Assembly (NCBI RefSeq): GCF_038443385.1 | Contig: NZ_CP151726.1 | Location: 3,782,001 to 3,846,000, forward strand | DNA: 64,000 nucleotides | From: Stieleria varia | GTDB taxonomy: Bacteria; Planctomycetota; Planctomycetia; Pirellulales; Pirellulaceae | Direction of reading: 5' to 3' | Part shown: one piece after another, positions 40,490 to 51,539 of the stretch | How positions within the stretch are numbered: position 1 is the stretch's first letter | How the letters are laid out: each line of letters opens with the position of its first letter | The notes under the pieces: model-generated | The model's input: the letters and a program-made list of their open reading frames with translations, nothing else | Told to the model about the DNA's origin: nothing | Database searches by the model: none | Translations under genes and position numbers: made by a program

Positions 40490-42001
40490 ATGCCCAAACT
40501 GAATCGTCGTCAATTCTCTGCCGTTGCCGCGTCCGCTTTGGTCGCCGCGTCCACACGTCGCTCAATCGCTCAGAGCCCCAACGAGCAGTTGGGCGTTTGC
40601 ATCGCTGGTGTCAACAGTCGAGGTGCCGAACACATTCGTGGGTTTATGAAAGATCAACGAACGGTCATCAGCGCGATCGTCGACGTCGATAGCGAAGTCG
40701 CCAGTCGGCGAGCAAGCGAGATTGAGAATAAACAAGGAAAACGCCCCGCCGTGTTCACGGATGTGCGTCAAGCACTCGATTCCGATGGCTTCGACATCCT
40801 GACCTGCGCAACCCCCAACCACTGGCACGCTTTGATGGGTGTCTGGGCGATGCAAGCGGGCAAGGACGTGTACATCGAGAAACCGATCAGTCACAACATC
40901 CACGAAGGACGCGCGCTGGTCGAAGCAGCCAAACGCTATGGACGCATGTTCCAGACCGGAACGCAGTCACGCAGCAGTTCTGCTTGCCAAGACGCGGTGA
41001 AGTTCATTGCCGATGGCGGAATCGGTGACGTCAAGTTCGCTCGCGGGTTGTGCTACAAGCGTCGAAAGTCGATAGGCCGACTGGGCGATTATCCGATCCC
41101 ACCCAATGTCGATTTCAATCTGTGGAGCGGGCCAGCGACCTATACGGACCCCAAGCTCACACGTGAAAAATTCCACTACGATTGGCACTGGCAGCGTCAC
41201 TACGGCAACGGTGATTTGGGAAACCAAGGTCCTCACCAAACCGACATCGCACGTTGGGGACTGGGGCTGGATCGTCATCCCAATGCGATCCTTACCTACG
41301 GTGGCCGATTGGGTTATCAAGCCGAACGCAAAGACCCTAGCTACGTCGACGCAGGCGACACGGGGAACACTGAAGTCTCGATTTATGATTACGGTGACAA
41401 ATGCATCGTCTTTGAGACTCGAGGTTTGGATGTCTCCAAGACAGCGGGTGACGAAGTCGAGCGTATGTTCGGCAAGGACCCCGGCAACAAAATCGGGGTG
41501 ATTTTCTACGGCTCCGAAGGCTACGTGGCTCAGATCTCCTATGGCCACTGCCGTGCTTTTGATAAAGACATGAAAGAGATCAAGAGTTTCACCGCAAACG
41601 ATGTCGGCGATGCCCACTTTGCCAATTTCATTTCCGCATGTGCCTCCCGAGATTACGGCTCGCTCAACGCAGATGCGATGACAGGTCACTTGTCCGCAGG
41701 CGTTAGCCACTTGGGCAACATTTCGTACTACCTGGGCGAAAAGAATCCCGCTTCGGCTGACGAGATCAAAGCCGCCGTGTCAAAAATCAAGAGTCTTGAC
41801 GACAACGCCGCGACGCTACAACGAACCATCGAGCACTTGGAAGCCAACGGTGTGGATCTGGACAAGACGCCACTTGCCCTGGGGCCGATGCTGGAGTTTG
41901 ATCCCGAGACGGAGAAGTTCACCAACAACGACGACGCAAACGCGATGTTGACCCGTGAGTATCGAAAGGGATTCGAAGTCCCCGAAGGAGCGAACGTCTG
42001 A
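40490..42001 (+). CDS. Gfo/Idh/MocA-family oxidoreductase, exported
   Basis: About 503 residues from ATG 40490 (GTG 40481 in frame is possible). Tat-type leader NRRQFSAVAASALVAAS (about 5-21). NAD(P)-binding domain: LGVCIAGVNSRGAEHIRG (Rossmann start with an unusual GVNSRG), then TCATPNHWHALMGVWAMQAGKDVYIEKPISHNIHEGRALVEAAKR (about 105-149) with the EKP Lys. The C-terminal domain includes GDLGNQGPHQTDIARWGLG. This family oxidises or isomerises sugars and cyclitols; the Tat leader and planctomycete relatives point to a periplasmic role. A sugar-isomerase-like gene follows 98 bp downstream, suggesting a shared pathway. Confidence 0.9.
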   Translation: MPKLNRRQFSAVAASALVAASTRRSIAQSPNEQLGVCIAGVNSRGAEHIRGFMKDQRTVISAIVDVDSEVASRRASEIENKQGKRPAVFTDVRQALDSDGFDILTCATPNHWHALMGVWAMQAGKDVYIEKPISHNIHEGRALVEAAKRYGRMFQTGTQSRSSSACQDAVKFIADGGIGDVKFARGLCYKRRKSIGRLGDYPIPPNVDFNLWSGPATYTDPKLTREKFHYDWHWQRHYGNGDLGNQGPHQTDIARWGLGLDRHPNAILTYGGRLGYQAERKDPSYVDAGDTGNTEVSIYDYGDKCIVFETRGLDVSKTAGDEVERMFGKDPGNKIGVIFYGSEGYVAQISYGHCRAFDKDMKEIKSFTANDVGDAHFANFISACASRDYGSLNADAMTGHLSAGVSHLGNISYYLGEKNPASADEIKAAVSKIKSLDDNAATLQRTIEHLEANGVDLDKTPLALGPMLEFDPETEKFTNNDDANAMLTREYRKGFEVPEGANV

Positions 42002-42040
42002 TCAAACAACGAGCAGAGAAAACGCGACGCTTCCTGACGT

Positions 42041-42064
42041 GGGGCAGGTTTGTAAACCTGCCCC
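42041..42064. terminator. Perfect 11-bp-stem hairpin between oxidoreductase and isomerase genes
   Basis: ggggcaggttt and aaacctgcccc flank a 2-base centre. There is no clear T-run, so it may be a REP-like hairpin or RNA-stabilising element rather than an intrinsic terminator. Confidence 0.4.
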
Positions 42065-42099
42065 GCTTGTTCTCATTCCCCTCACCGATTTGAGTTTCC

Positions 42100-42990
42100 A
42101 TGAATCCCATTGATCGACGTTCGATGTTAAAGGCGTCCGTGGTGACGTCCGTGGCCGCGGCCATATCGGCCGGTCCACTGGCCACAGAGACCCTCGCTGC
42201 CAAACCTGCTGGTCCGTCGGACATGCAGTTCGGGTTGGTGACCTATCTGTGGGGCAAAGACATGGATTTGCCGACGCTGATCGATGTCTGTGAAAAATCC
42301 GGACTCAACGGCGTTGAGCTTCGTACCGAGCACAAGCACGGCGTGGAGCCGAGTCTGAACAAGGCCGAACGGGAGGATGTCAAGAAACGTTTTGCCGACA
42401 GCCCTGTCGAATTGGTGGGCTACGGTTCCAATGCCCAGTACCACGAAGCGGATCCCAAGAAGTTGCAGGCTAACATCGAGTTGACGAAACGATACGTCGA
42501 GTTGATGCACGACTGCGGCGCATCCGGCGTCAAAGTGAAGCCGAACGGACTGGTCAAAGGAGTCCCCCACGAGCAAACGATCGAGCAGATCGGGAAAGCG
42601 CTCAACGATGTCGCTGCGTTTGGTGCCGATTTCGGCCAGCAAATCCGCGTCGAGGTGCACGGCAAAGAAACCCAAGAAATCGATGTCATGAAAGCGATTT
42701 TTGACGTCGCGGATCACCCCAATGCCACCATCTGCTGGAACTCCAACGACGAAGATCTCAAGGGACCTGGTTTGGAGAAAAACTTTGAGCTGCTGAAGGG
42801 ACGATTTGGAGACACGGTTCATGTCCGCGAATTGAACATTGGCGATTATCCCTACGCTAAGTTGATGCGGCTGTTCCGTCAGATGAATTACCAAGGATGG
42901 ATTTTGTTGGAGGCACGCACGGATCCCAAAGACAAGATCGCCGCCTTGATCGAGCAGCGAAAGGTCTTCGAGGAAATGGTCGCAGGTTAG
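42100..42990 (+). CDS. Sugar phosphate isomerase/epimerase-like TIM barrel, exported
   Basis: 296 residues. Tat-type leader DRRSMLKASVVTSVAAAISA (about 5-24). The rest is an AP-endonuclease-2/xylose-isomerase-like TIM barrel: FGLVTYLWGKDMDLPTLIDVCEKSGLNGVELR (about 44-75), IRVEVHGKETQE (metal-binding Glu/His region, about 187-198), ICWNSNDEDLKGPG and GWILLEARTDP with the last Glu. Probably isomerises or epimerises a sugar or cyclitol with the upstream oxidoreductase; substrate unknown. Confidence 0.85.
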   Translation: MNPIDRRSMLKASVVTSVAAAISAGPLATETLAAKPAGPSDMQFGLVTYLWGKDMDLPTLIDVCEKSGLNGVELRTEHKHGVEPSLNKAEREDVKKRFADSPVELVGYGSNAQYHEADPKKLQANIELTKRYVELMHDCGASGVKVKPNGLVKGVPHEQTIEQIGKALNDVAAFGADFGQQIRVEVHGKETQEIDVMKAIFDVADHPNATICWNSNDEDLKGPGLEKNFELLKGRFGDTVHVRELNIGDYPYAKLMRLFRQMNYQGWILLEARTDPKDKIAALIEQRKVFEEMVAG

Positions 42991-42998
42991 TGTCCCAC

Positions 42999-43128
42999 GT
43001 ACGTCAGGCTTTCTAGCCTGACATCTACAGCACGTACGTCAGGCTTTCCAGCCTGACATATACAGCGCATGTCAGGCTAGAAAGCCTGACGTACATGATC
43101 GCATGTCAGGCTAGAAAGCCTGACGTAC
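42999..43128. repeat. Four gtacgtcaggctt hairpins, two per orientation
   Basis: Copies at 42999-43022 and 43034-43057 read gtacgtcaggctttctagcc/ttccagcc then tgac; copies at 43071-43094 and 43105-43128 read the reverse complement. Each is a hairpin and the two pairs face each other. It is the same family as 19110-19184. It fills the gap between the isomerase-like and DUF1592 genes. Confidence 0.9.
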
Positions 43129-43165
43129 ATGTTTACAGTCACTTGTTAGATGTTGGACGAACGAC

Positions 43166-45216
43166 ATGAGGTTTATGCAAGGGTTCTGCAGCATCCTCCT
43201 TGTCTGCATCGTTCAAGTTCCGTTGCCGTCAATCATGGCCGATGACGATTCTTTGGCGTCCGTTTTTCAACGGCACTGCGTCAAATGTCACGGTGCGGAC
43301 GACGACGTCCAAGGTGATGTCGATTTGACCGAACCACGCGTCGGGGACCTGGCTGAGGACTCCGAGTTGCTCAGTCAATTGATCGCGGTGCTTGATCTGA
43401 AAGAGATGCCACCCGAAGGCGAGCCGGAGTTGGCGGACGACGTGCGGCATGAGCTGATGGTGGACTTGCGCCGACAGCTTCATGCGGCGGTGGCCTCCAA
43501 GCGATCTTTTCCGGACACGCCGATCCGGCGAATGAATCGTTTTCAGTATAACAATGCAGTCATCGATCTCTTTGACCTTCGATGCATCGTGTTCACTTTG
43601 CCCGAGCGGATGATGCGGGAGCACAAGGGCTATTTCAAACCAGAGTCGGGCAAAATGGCGGAGGTGGTTTCTGTCGGCAGCCGACCGCTGGGCAAGTCAC
43701 AGATGATCGAAAAACGTTTGGCGGGAGTCGCCGCGTTTCCCCAGGACTTGCGTGCCGAGCACGGCTACGACAATCGCGGCGACCATCTTTCACTTTCGCC
43801 ACTGTTGATGGAAGCGTTCTTAAACCTTGGCCAGTCAATCACCCAGAGTCCAGACTTCACACCCGCCAACGTCGGCATCTGGAAATCGTTTTTCGAGCCC
43901 CCAAAGCCTGACGCTGATGTGGAAACGATCGTCCGTCAGCGTTTGGCGACTTTTTTGGAGCGTGCCTTTCGGCGTCCGGCTGCTGAGGAAACGGTCGATC
44001 GTTACACGAGCTATGTCACGCGACAATTGGAATCGGGTGTCTCTTTTATCGATGCGATGAAATCGGCCGCCGCCGCGACATTGTCCTCGCCTCGTTTCTT
44101 GTACCTTTATGACGGCTCCGGAGAGGAATCACCGGTCGCGTCAGTAGACGGCTACGACTTGGCTTCTCGTCTTTCGTTTTTTCTCTGGGGCAGTTTGCCT
44201 GATGCCGAGTTGCTGGAATTGGCATCTGCCGGGACGCTTGCCGATCCTGCCGTGTTGGAGGGGCAAGTCGAACGGATGCTGCGGGATCACAAGCTGAAAA
44301 GATTCTGTGACAGTTTCCCAACGCAATGGTTGCAGTTGGATCGAATCATTTCATCGGTCCCCGATCCAGAAAAGTTTCCCGACTTTTATTTCGCCAAGTA
44401 TCGCGACAGCATGCACATGATGCTGGAGCCGTTGTTGCTATTTGAAACCGTGTTGATCGAGAACCAGCCGATCACACAATTCATCGATTCGGATTTCACG
44501 TATCGCTCCGACTTGCTCGAGAACGCCTATGGTGTACTTGCGACCGATGGTCAGCGTACCGGTAAAGGAGCTGGCGCGGTGACGGTGCTGGATTTTCGCC
44601 GTGTGCCGGTAACGGATCGTCGAAGTGGTGGGTTGATCACCAACGCAGCAGTCATGACGATGACATCGGGGCCCCTGCGGACACAACCGATCACACGAGG
44701 GGCATGGATTGCGACGGTGATATTTAACAATCCTCCGGAACCACCTCCGGCCGACGTGCCGCCACTGGATGAGAAACCAAGCGATGGCGAAGAACACCTG
44801 ACGTTGCGCGAACGGCTGGCGATGCACCGCGAACGTGCGGACTGCAAAGGCTGCCATGAGCAGATCGATCCGCTCGGTTTTGCGTTGGAGAATTTCAGTC
44901 CGGTCGGGACTTGGCGTGACAAGTACGAGAACGGTCGCGAAGTCGATGTGGCGGGAACGCTCTTCCGTCGGCACGAATTCCACGACATCGCCGAGTTCAA
45001 GGATGCTATTATGACAGAAAAGGATCGGTTCACGCGAGCGTTGGCTGGGCATCTGTTGTCCTATGCCCTCGCCCGAGAACTTGGACCAAGCGATCAAATC
45101 TCCTTGGACGAAATCACGGAAAAAACGATCGCTGACCAGTATCGAATGCAGACGTTGATCAAACAGGTCGTGCTGAGTAAGTCGTTTCAAAGCAAGAGCA
45201 AAGCGAGGAGTCAACC

Positions 45217-45220
<4 letters not shown>
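43166..45220 (+). CDS. DUF1587/1595/1592/1588/1585 cytochrome-like protein
   Basis: 684 residues with an N-terminal signal sequence (about 1-24). Haem motif CVKCH (38-42) in FQRHCVKCHGADDDVQG. Then RMNRFQYNNAVIDLFDL (DUF1587/PSD3), LERAFRRPAAEETVDRYTS (DUF1595), YDLASRLSFFLWGSLPDAEL (DUF1592), RTQPITRGAWIATVIFNNPP (DUF1588) and a second CKGCH (about 560) with DPLGFALENFSPVGTWRD and FTRALAGHLLSYALARELGP (DUF1585). Planctomycete-specific periplasmic redox protein of unknown substrate. Its TGA overlaps the TTG start of the DUF1552 gene by 4 bp, so they form a coupled pair. It is shorter than many family members. Confidence 0.9.
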
Positions 45221-46569
<1,349 letters not shown>

Positions 46570-46690
46570 TCTATCCGCAGACTGCTTGAAGGCCTATTCG
46601 CCCAAACACCTTGAACGAAACCAGTTATTGAAACTCTACTCAATCACGGGAATAATTCGGGCTCGGCACGCGAACCAACAACAATGAGTC

Positions 46691-48736
46691 TTGAGAGAGA
46701 AAGCATCAGTGTCATCGATGAATGCGGCGGGGCGTAGCGAGATAGCTCGGTTGTCCCAGCGGGATGAAGTCTCCCGATTGAAGGATGAGCTTGACCTCGC
46801 TCAACGGCGATTGGAGGTTTTGACGACAGGCATTCGAGATGCTGTGGTTTGGGTTGATGGGGAGGGCGATATTCTTGGATGTAGCGTCCAAGCCGAGAAG
46901 CTGTTGGGGTGGTCTGAGGTTGAGTTGTCGGGGCGCTCATTCGCGCGGCACTTGATCTCGCCTGAGCACCGTTCCTGGCACCTCGCCACCCTGGCAACCT
47001 TTCGACAAACAGGCGATCACACGCTGCTGTACAGACGATTTCGACGCGTTTTGCTTCATCGTGACGGCAGTCGGCGGCTGGTTGAACTGAGAATCTTGCC
47101 GGTGGAGATCGACGGGGAACACGAATTCACTGTGTTGCTCCATGATTCTGCGAGGCAGGCCAAAAGACAAACGGCAACGTCGAATCTCGGCTCCCAGCTC
47201 TCGGACGTCGTGCACTCCATTTACGAAGGAATCTTTAGTCTGGACGTCCATGGGGTCTGCACCTTTGCCAACACGGCTTGCGTGCGACTGCTTGGGTATC
47301 AGTCACCGAGTGAGTTGATCGGTAGGAAGTTGCATGACATCATTCACTATTGCCGAGCCGACGGGAGCAATTACCCCGAGTCAGAATGTCTGATTCATGA
47401 AACATCACGCTCAGGGATCGGCGTCCATGTTACCGACGAAGTGTTTTTTCGTCGCTGCGGAGCTGCGTTACCTGTCGAATATTGGGCCTATCCAGTGAAC
47501 TCCGCTGGTGAACTGGGGGGGACAGTTGTTTCGTTCGTTGATATCACGGAGCGAAAAGGATTAGAGCAAAGGCAAGAGAACGAGAACGCACATCTGGAGG
47601 AGATGGTCAGTCAATGGTCTGTCGACTTGGCTGCCACACAGTATCGTTTGGAACTAGCCATGCATGGAGGCAATGTGGGACTTTGGGATTGGAACAATGA
47701 GACCAACGAAGTCTTCTATTCTGATTCGTACAAGAAGCAACTCGGATACCCACCCACGGCGAATTGGAGTCATTTCGACGATTGGGTCGAGGCGCTGCAC
47801 CCGGATGACAAGGAGGGGGCGTTTCAAACGATCGAAGAATATTATCGCAGGAAATCAGGCGAGTATGTTTCCGTCTTTCGGATGAAAGCCCGCGACGGAT
47901 CCTACCGTTGGCTGTTGGCGCGGGGGAAAGGCCAGTTCGATATCGACGGCAAGCCGCTACGAATGCTCGGCGTTCACGTTGACATCACGCAAGAGAAACA
48001 GGACGAACAAGAGTTGCAGCGGCTCAATATCGCCTTGGAAGCAGCCAACAACGAATTGCAGAATCGAAACATCGCCTTGCAGCAGTTTGCTTTTGTCGCT
48101 TCACATGACTTGCAGACTCCGCTGAGAGCCATTGTCGGCTTCGCCCAGTTCTTGCAAGACGATTACCGGGGCAGGCTGGATGACACGGCCGATGACTACA
48201 TTGAACGGATTGTCGGTGGCGCTACACGGATGCAGGCGATGATTCACGATCTGCTGGAGTATTCTCGTTTGGAACGCCAGGAGTTGTCGTTCCAATCGGT
48301 CGAGATGGAGAACGTCGTTGACGATGCCATCGAATTATTGCAAACAGCGATTCAGGAATCCGGTGGTTCGGTGACACACAGTGACCTGCCGGTGATTCAG
48401 GGTGACAGGCGACAAATGGTGCAATTGATGCAAAATGTGCTGGGAAACTCGCTGAAGTACTGTGCAGAATCGCCGAAAGTGCATGTTGCTGCGGAGCTTC
48501 AAAATGGCGAGTGGTTGTTTTCGATTCAAGACAACGGAATCGGAATCCCGGAGAATCAGTTTGAAAAGATCTTTGACATCTTTCAGCGGCTGCATTCTCG
48601 CGAGCAGTATCCAGGCACCGGGATCGGGCTGGCCGTCTGCAAACAGATCCTCGCAGGTCACCAAGGAAAGATTTGGGTTGATTCAACGCTAGGCAAGGGC
48701 AGTACGTTTTATTTCACACTGCCCGAGTCATCCTGA
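46691..48736 (+). CDS. Soluble triple-PAS sensor histidine kinase
   Basis: Up to 681 residues. The start is ambiguous: TTG 46691, GTG 46709 (a GAGAGAGA stretch lies 8 bases before it) or ATG 46718. Three PAS domains: about 37-155 (LTTGIRDAVVWVDGEGDILGCS), 170-292 (IYEGIFSLDVHGVCTFANTACVRLLGY) and 318-440, a PAS_3-type fold (GLWDWNNETNEVFYSDSYKKQLGY, PDDKEGAF). The transmitter has H-box FVASHDLQTPLRAIVGFAQFLQ (about 466-487), N-box NVLGNSLKYC, G1 DNGIGIPENQFEKIFDIFQRLH and G2 GTGIGLAVCK. There is no membrane segment and no receiver domain, so it probably senses a cytoplasmic signal and works with a separate response regulator, not found nearby. Confidence 0.9.
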   Translation: MREKASVSSMNAAGRSEIARLSQRDEVSRLKDELDLAQRRLEVLTTGIRDAVVWVDGEGDILGCSVQAEKLLGWSEVELSGRSFARHLISPEHRSWHLATLATFRQTGDHTLLYRRFRRVLLHRDGSRRLVELRILPVEIDGEHEFTVLLHDSARQAKRQTATSNLGSQLSDVVHSIYEGIFSLDVHGVCTFANTACVRLLGYQSPSELIGRKLHDIIHYCRADGSNYPESECLIHETSRSGIGVHVTDEVFFRRCGAALPVEYWAYPVNSAGELGGTVVSFVDITERKGLEQRQENENAHLEEMVSQWSVDLAATQYRLELAMHGGNVGLWDWNNETNEVFYSDSYKKQLGYPPTANWSHFDDWVEALHPDDKEGAFQTIEEYYRRKSGEYVSVFRMKARDGSYRWLLARGKGQFDIDGKPLRMLGVHVDITQEKQDEQELQRLNIALEAANNELQNRNIALQQFAFVASHDLQTPLRAIVGFAQFLQDDYRGRLDDTADDYIERIVGGATRMQAMIHDLLEYSRLERQELSFQSVEMENVVDDAIELLQTAIQESGGSVTHSDLPVIQGDRRQMVQLMQNVLGNSLKYCAESPKVHVAAELQNGEWLFSIQDNGIGIPENQFEKIFDIFQRLHSREQYPGTGIGLAVCKQILAGHQGKIWVDSTLGKGSTFYFTLPESS

Positions 48737-48900
48737 CTTCAGTTGTCGAGCGAGGGAGCGGTTGAATCGAATCGTCTGTCCATACCGGTCGTTCGGTCGT
48801 GCCGGTTGAGTTCGGCGAGTTTAGCGATCAAACGTTTCAGTGAAACGCTGAGGGCGGTCGATCTCTATCGCAACAAGGAAGCTTTTCGAGAGCGTGTTGT

Positions 48901-48924
48901 CCAGGGTGATTCCATTCACCCTGG
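48901..48924. repeat. Perfect 8-bp hairpin upstream of GAF protein gene
   Basis: ccagggtg and caccctgg flank an 8-base loop, 30 bases before the ATG at 48954. It could control translation or be incidental; the rest of 48737-48953 shows nothing recognised. Confidence 0.35.
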
Positions 48925-48953
48925 TGATCGCTCGTCGACAATTCCGGCAGGGA

Positions 48954-50510
48954 ATGCCGCCCGAACCGACCAACAAGTCCTGGCGATATTCTGTGCACGA
49001 CTCCAAACCTCCTTATCTACGTGTCCACCATGGACCCCGTCCGAGCGCCACGCAGCGTCCGGTAACACCCAACGCGTCCGAACAGTTCTGGACCGCATAT
49101 TCCGCAGTAACGGGATGGCGTGTTGATCGCCCCGGGCGTGGCGAACATGTGACCGTCCGACCCGCCATTGAATGGGACATGATTGCGGGACCGGATGACG
49201 AATCATTGCCGGCGGTCAGTCAGTCCAAGGCTCAGATGCTGGCCGATTGTGCGGCCGAAATGAGTCGAGAAATCGACGAACTCAAAGCGGTCATCCGACG
49301 GCAGGAAGCCGAGTTGGCGGCACGGGCGAGTGTCTTGAGTGGACCTGATGCGCAAATCGCGTTGGCCGATCAAGTCGAAGCGACGTTACAACAAGCTATC
49401 GCGGCGTGTGGGTTCGATGCCGCAGCAATCTATTTGTTGGATGACGACACACAGTTCCTCAAAGCACGCGCCGTTGTCGGTTTGCCCAGCGACCGACTGG
49501 AGAACAAGCCGCGCGCATTGCGTGGTAGCCGAGCTGACCTGGAGGCCATGGTCCAGAACGTCGTCTTGATCGAGAAAGCAGACGGCGGTGTGATCGATAC
49601 TTGGAAATGTCCGGAGAAATGCGGCTCTGCGATCTGCGCCGCGTTGATGAAAGGCGACTTGCCGATCGGAACCCTGTGGCTATTCTCCAGTCGTGAAACC
49701 GAACTTTCTGACGCGGATTCCGCCATCGCCAAGATGACCGCGACGCAACTGACCCTGCAATTGTCGGCTGCTGCGTCGGAGCGACGAGAACGTTTGCATC
49801 GTGTCGATTTTCGATCCATTCGCGACATCGCGCATTGGCAGCATGCAGGATTGCCCACGGTCGATCAAATCGCACAGGGATGGAAAGCCGACGGGATGTT
49901 GGAATCACCGTTGGATTGGGCAACCGGTTGGCACACTTGGGATATCTTGCCCGATGGCACGATGATGATCGCGATGGCCGAAGCCGATGACAAGTCCGCA
50001 GCTGGCGCGATGGTTGCTGCAACCGCCAGAGCCGCACTGACCGCTCATTGTGGTTATCGACACACACCGCTGCAATTGATGCAACGGATCAACGACACAT
50101 TGTGGCAATCCAGCACCGCCGACCAGTTGTTGTCCATGCTCTACGCTCGTTTGGACGTTTCCAGCGGCGAAGGTGAGTTGGTCGTTGCCGGCAACATCAG
50201 CGCGATCGTCGGCAGCCGTTTCGGCTATCGTCCTTTGGCGGACGGAAAGGCTCAGCCGCTGGCAAGTGCTTTGGACATCAACGCGTTCTCGACGACGTTT
50301 CATCTCTCGCCGGGTGAAATTTTGTTGGCCTACGGCAGTGGTGTCGCGGCCGATGGGATTTCCCAATGCGTTTTGGGAGAAGCAATGAAACGGTCGGCCG
50401 AACAAGGCAACTTGATGCCGCTGCCAGCGATCCGTCGTGCGTTCGCCGATTATCTCAACGAGAACGAACGCGGCTTGATGACGTTGTCACGATTGGCGGG
50501 CCATCAGTAG
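48954..50510 (+). CDS. GAF domain plus degenerate SpoIIE-like phosphatase domain
   Basis: About 518 residues from ATG 48954; the frame opens at 48894 but the earlier part overlaps a hairpin and lacks conserved sequence. A coiled-coil stretch (SREIDELKAVIRRQEAELAA) precedes a GAF domain (FDAAAIYLLDDDTQFLKARAVVGLP through PIGTLWLFSSRETELSD). The C-terminal part has the fold pattern of SpoIIE/RsbU PP2C phosphatases, but metal-binding sites are replaced: GGDxxD becomes TGWHTWD, GDVxGHG becomes AEADDKSAAGA, and the final YTDG becomes YGSG. I therefore read it as a probable pseudophosphatase that may bind a partner such as an anti-sigma antagonist; this is inference. Confidence 0.7.
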   Translation: MPPEPTNKSWRYSVHDSKPPYLRVHHGPRPSATQRPVTPNASEQFWTAYSAVTGWRVDRPGRGEHVTVRPAIEWDMIAGPDDESLPAVSQSKAQMLADCAAEMSREIDELKAVIRRQEAELAARASVLSGPDAQIALADQVEATLQQAIAACGFDAAAIYLLDDDTQFLKARAVVGLPSDRLENKPRALRGSRADLEAMVQNVVLIEKADGGVIDTWKCPEKCGSAICAALMKGDLPIGTLWLFSSRETELSDADSAIAKMTATQLTLQLSAAASERRERLHRVDFRSIRDIAHWQHAGLPTVDQIAQGWKADGMLESPLDWATGWHTWDILPDGTMMIAMAEADDKSAAGAMVAATARAALTAHCGYRHTPLQLMQRINDTLWQSSTADQLLSMLYARLDVSSGEGELVVAGNISAIVGSRFGYRPLADGKAQPLASALDINAFSTTFHLSPGEILLAYGSGVAADGISQCVLGEAMKRSAEQGNLMPLPAIRRAFADYLNENERGLMTLSRLAGHQ

Positions 50511-50528
50511 AAAACGAACCCAGCACCG

Positions 50529-50626
50529 TTTGACCCGTAGCCGAAGGCGCAGGCGGAAGCGGCTTTTGACACTGCGGTGCCAACCGTTTGGTAGCGTCTC
50601 CTACGCCTTCGGCTGCGGGTCAAACG
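50529..50626. repeat. Long hairpin between convergent genes
   Basis: tttgacccgtagccgaaggc (from 50529) pairs with gccttcggctgcgggtcaaa (50605-50625) with very few mismatches around a loop of about 46 bases. It may act as a bidirectional terminator. It shares tagccgaaggcg with repeats near 23700 and the 39.6-kb array. Confidence 0.65.
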
Positions 50627-50672
50627 ATCTAAAACCCGACTCTGCTGGCGGCTTTGCGATGGTTTACCGACG

Positions 50673-51539
50673 TTATGAGCCAGAAACCAGAAATGACAGG
50701 ACGGCGTCGGCTAGCGCGTTTTCACTTGCGTCATCAAATCGGACGAACATGGGAAAGGAATTGATTTCTAGGAAGACCGGGGCCGACATGCCGTTGCGGC
50801 AGCGAAAGTCCAGAGCGCAGTAGTCAAACTGCAGTTTCCCAGCGAGTCGGTGAGTCGGTTCGATGACAGAGAGCGGGACATCGACCTGAACCACGTCGAC
50901 TTGGACATCATCGCGGTAGTCCAATTCGTCGGTGATCAGATGGAAACAAAACAGGTTGCCATCGATCGAAAACACACGCAAGTTTTCTCCATCGAGCTTT
51001 TCTTGAACAAACTGAGGATTCAGTTCGGACAAGGCATTCGTGTCGTTGGCGATCGAATCGACGGATCGAGTGTGAGCGCCGCCGCCCAGCGGTTTGATCA
51101 CATGGCGGTCACCGCAGGGCATCTTGGCCAGTGGCGTGGCGTTGCCCAAAACGAAGGTGTCCGGGATCACAAAACCGGCGTGAATCGCGTGCCTCAGGTT
51201 GGCTGATTTGTTGTTCGCATCCGTCATCGACGCGCGATTGAGAATGCGGATCTCCGGCCAAGCCAGCGCAAAGGACTGCACCACGTCGAACGCGGCAAGG
51301 TTCTTTGACGCGTCACCATCGAACACGTTGTATCGCAAGAAAATACTTTTCGGCGCGACACGTTGATCACCGAGGTCGATCGCCGGCGCGTGAAAATCCC
51401 ATGCGATTTGGCACGCGTCGTCGCGGTCCGTGTCCCAGAACAGATAGTCGATGCCCCGCAAGTGCGCTTGATCGACGATTCGCTGTGTGTTGGGATCCGA
51501 GTCGCCTCCGACGATCAACAATGGCGTCTCGACTACCAC
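50673..51539 (-). CDS. ATP-grasp ligase, probable graspetide ester synthetase
   Basis: 288 residues from GTG 51539. It resembles RimK/MvdC-MvdD-type ATP-grasp enzymes that form side-chain ester or amide bonds in RiPP precursors. N-terminal pre-ATP-grasp fold: LLIVGGDSDPNTQRIVDQAHLRGIDYLFWDTD. ATP-binding motifs: RHVIKPLGGGAHTRSV (about 155-170), FVQEKLDGENLRVFSIDG, and DYCALDFRCRNGMSAPVFLEINSFPMFVRFD, whose Asp/Glu-x-Asn would bind Mg. The frame stays open to 51833 but that part lies inside the precursor gene in another frame and is Arg/His-rich nonsense. The GTG overlaps the precursor TAG by a few bases, implying translational coupling. It is inferred to cross-link Thr and Glu side chains of the TTxxxGEE cores encoded just upstream. 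Confidence 0.82.
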   Translation of the reverse strand: MVVETPLLIVGGDSDPNTQRIVDQAHLRGIDYLFWDTDRDDACQIAWDFHAPAIDLGDQRVAPKSIFLRYNVFDGDASKNLAAFDVVQSFALAWPEIRILNRASMTDANNKSANLRHAIHAGFVIPDTFVLGNATPLAKMPCGDRHVIKPLGGGAHTRSVDSIANDTNALSELNPQFVQEKLDGENLRVFSIDGNLFCFHLITDELDYRDDVQVDVVQVDVPLSVIEPTHRLAGKLQFDYCALDFRCRNGMSAPVFLEINSFPMFVRFDDASENALADAVLSFLVSGS

